A program made the translations under genes and the position numbers. From Candidatus Pullichristensenella stercoripullorum (GTDB lineage Bacteria; Bacillota; Clostridia; Christensenellales; Aristaeellaceae), in the NCBI GenBank assembly GCA_018712885.1, contig DVGE01000031.1, forward strand, positions 1-6,367: 6,367 bases of DNA. The letters are read 5' to 3'. This document shows positions 5,751-6,367 of the stretch, piece after piece. Each line of letters opens with the position of its first letter. Within the stretch, counting starts at the first letter, position 1. The notes under the pieces were generated by a model. The model had not been told where the DNA came from. It saw only the letters and a list, made by a program, of their open reading frames with translations, and ran no database searches.

Positions 5751-6197
5751 TTGGAGCCAACTCAGGAGCAGCGCTTCGAACAGAAGGTTTCCAACAAAAC
5801 AGGGGAAATTGCGCGCGATCGCGTTCCGCAGCGGCAGGCGGAGATCGACCGCTCCTACGTCTTACATTCCAAACGCATCTACTGGATCTGCAGGCGCACG
5901 CAGGACGTCCTTTTGTCCGCTATCGCCCTGCTGGTCCTTTGGCCGTTCATGCTCGTGATCGCGGGCGTCATCTGGCTCGACAGCCCCGGCGCCAGCCCGA
6001 TCTTCGCGCAGGAGCGCATCGGGCGGGATGGCAAGCCGTTTATGTTCCTGAATCTCCGGTGGATGCAAGTTGTCTGCGAGTTACACAAAATACAGGCGAC
6101 AATTCGGGTCGCTGTTTGTAGAGGATGCACAAGATTTCCGCTGCACAGCGACTTCAGACATTCAATCGCCGGTTTCGCGGGCGTCTTTGCCGCTTAG
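5751..6197 (+). pseudogene. Truncated undecaprenyl-phosphate sugar (phospho)transferase
   Basis: The front part matches the bacterial sugar transferase family, which loads the first sugar-phosphate onto undecaprenyl phosphate. Counting from the TTG at 5751, KRIYWICRRTQDVLLSAIAL (41-60) leads into a membrane helix or hairpin (about 52-75), followed by WLDSPGASPIFAQERIGRDG (75-94) and KPFMFLNLR (95-103). Family members continue with a FRSM-VDAE segment, and the later RKTSLDELPQ and VGPRP blocks of the catalytic half. Here only a weak echo (WMQVVCE, to 6080) remains, then 38 unrelated residues to a stop at 6195-6197. The catalytic half is missing, so it should be inactive unless the sequence is rearranged or misassembled here. 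I prefer the TTG at 5751 because GGGGGAG lies six bases upstream; ATGs at 5730 and 5736 are in frame but lack a clear Shine-Dalgarno. Confidence 0.75.
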
Positions 6198-6367
6198 TTC
6201 TATGCGCGGTGGGTTTTTATCAATATCCGCTTTCATACATCGAACCACTTGATTGAAAAGTGCATTTGGAGATTCGCGCGGTTCGATGTATGGAAACGGA
6301 TGAGGGATTCGGGGAATAGGCCAAGGAAAGCTGAGGCTCAAGAGATACGACAGAGGGGTTGGAAAGC
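6162..6367 (-). CDS. Possible 3' end of a minus-strand gene (partial, unrecognised)
   Basis: Reading leftward from the window edge, 67 codons stay open before a TGA at 6164-6162; no start is seen inside the window. The C-terminal part (IDKNPPRIELSGKDARETGD) has the look of real protein, while the upstream part is rich in proline and aromatic residues (SFPWPIPRIPHPFPYIEPRE). I recognise no family. If real, it converges on the truncated sugar transferase and may belong to whatever replaced that gene's 3' half. An open frame of this length could also arise by chance. Confidence 0.25.
   Translation of the reverse strand, partial: FPTPLSYLLSLSFPWPIPRIPHPFPYIEPRESPNALFNQVVRCMKADIDKNPPRIELSGKDARETGD
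6225..6301. repeat. 22-bp imperfect inverted repeat near the right edge
   Basis: Bases 6225-6246 and 6280-6301 are reverse complements at 20 of 22 positions, sharing the core GGTTCGATGTATG, with a 33-base centre. Both arms lie outside any secure gene, and no U-tract follows. It could be a protein-binding or recombination site, a transposon-end remnant, or a folded RNA from either strand. No second copy was seen elsewhere in the window. Confidence 0.7.

Noticed and set aside
6081..6112. GTTACACAAAAT stretch resembling IS256-family ends
   Set aside because: The apparent tip faces away from the needed direction, with the interior falling in the sugar transferase. No transposase or partner end is visible.
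6096..6112. GCGAC/GTCGC dyad at the truncation point, sharing a pentamer with the 1380-1404 arms
   Set aside because: The arms are only five bases and in reversed order; too short to claim a third recombination site.

Overview
The window looks like chromosomal DNA of a GC-rich, Gram-positive-type member of the Firmicutes, probably a Clostridia-class gut or rumen organism. The genes have strong AGGAGG-type Shine-Dalgarno sites and some use TTG starts. The polysaccharide genes are of the CpsC/CpsD (Firmicutes) type, with a LytR-CpsA-Psr protein and a LoaP-type NusG paralog. I cannot place it more precisely. It reads as the front end of a capsule or exopolysaccharide (EPS) locus.

Layout, left to right. 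Positions 1-201 are a comparatively AT-rich upstream region with two dyads. Positions 202-1314 encode a complete tyrosine recombinase/integrase. Positions 1315-1665 have no gene but hold a dense set of inverted repeats, ending in a terminator-like hairpin and a second hairpin just before the next ribosome-binding site. The rest is a co-directional plus-strand series: a LoaP-like processive antiterminator (1666-2229), an LCP-family protein (2231-3238), a small exported protein of unknown function (3304-3921), a CpsC/Wzz-type chain-length protein (4010-4789), a CpsD-type tyrosine kinase (4786-5553) and the front part of a lipid-linked sugar transferase (5751 onward). The sugar transferase loses family resemblance at about 6060-6080, so its catalytic half is missing. 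The last ~280 bases are unlike the operon; they carry a 22-bp imperfect inverted repeat and possibly the 3' end of a gene on the minus strand.

How it may work together. CpsC and CpsD would form the transmembrane kinase pair controlling polymerisation and export. The sugar transferase would load the first sugar onto undecaprenyl phosphate, and the LCP protein would attach finished polymer to the cell wall. Two good intrinsic terminators lie inside the operon, between the exported protein and cpsC (3936-3973) and between cpsD and the sugar transferase (5623-5664). A promoter-proximal LoaP antiterminator would be expected to carry RNA polymerase through exactly such sites. The recombinase next to a NusG-paralog-led polysaccharide operon recalls the recombinase plus UpxY arrangement of phase-variable Bacteroides capsules. 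That parallel is an inference, since no invertible promoter could be proven here.
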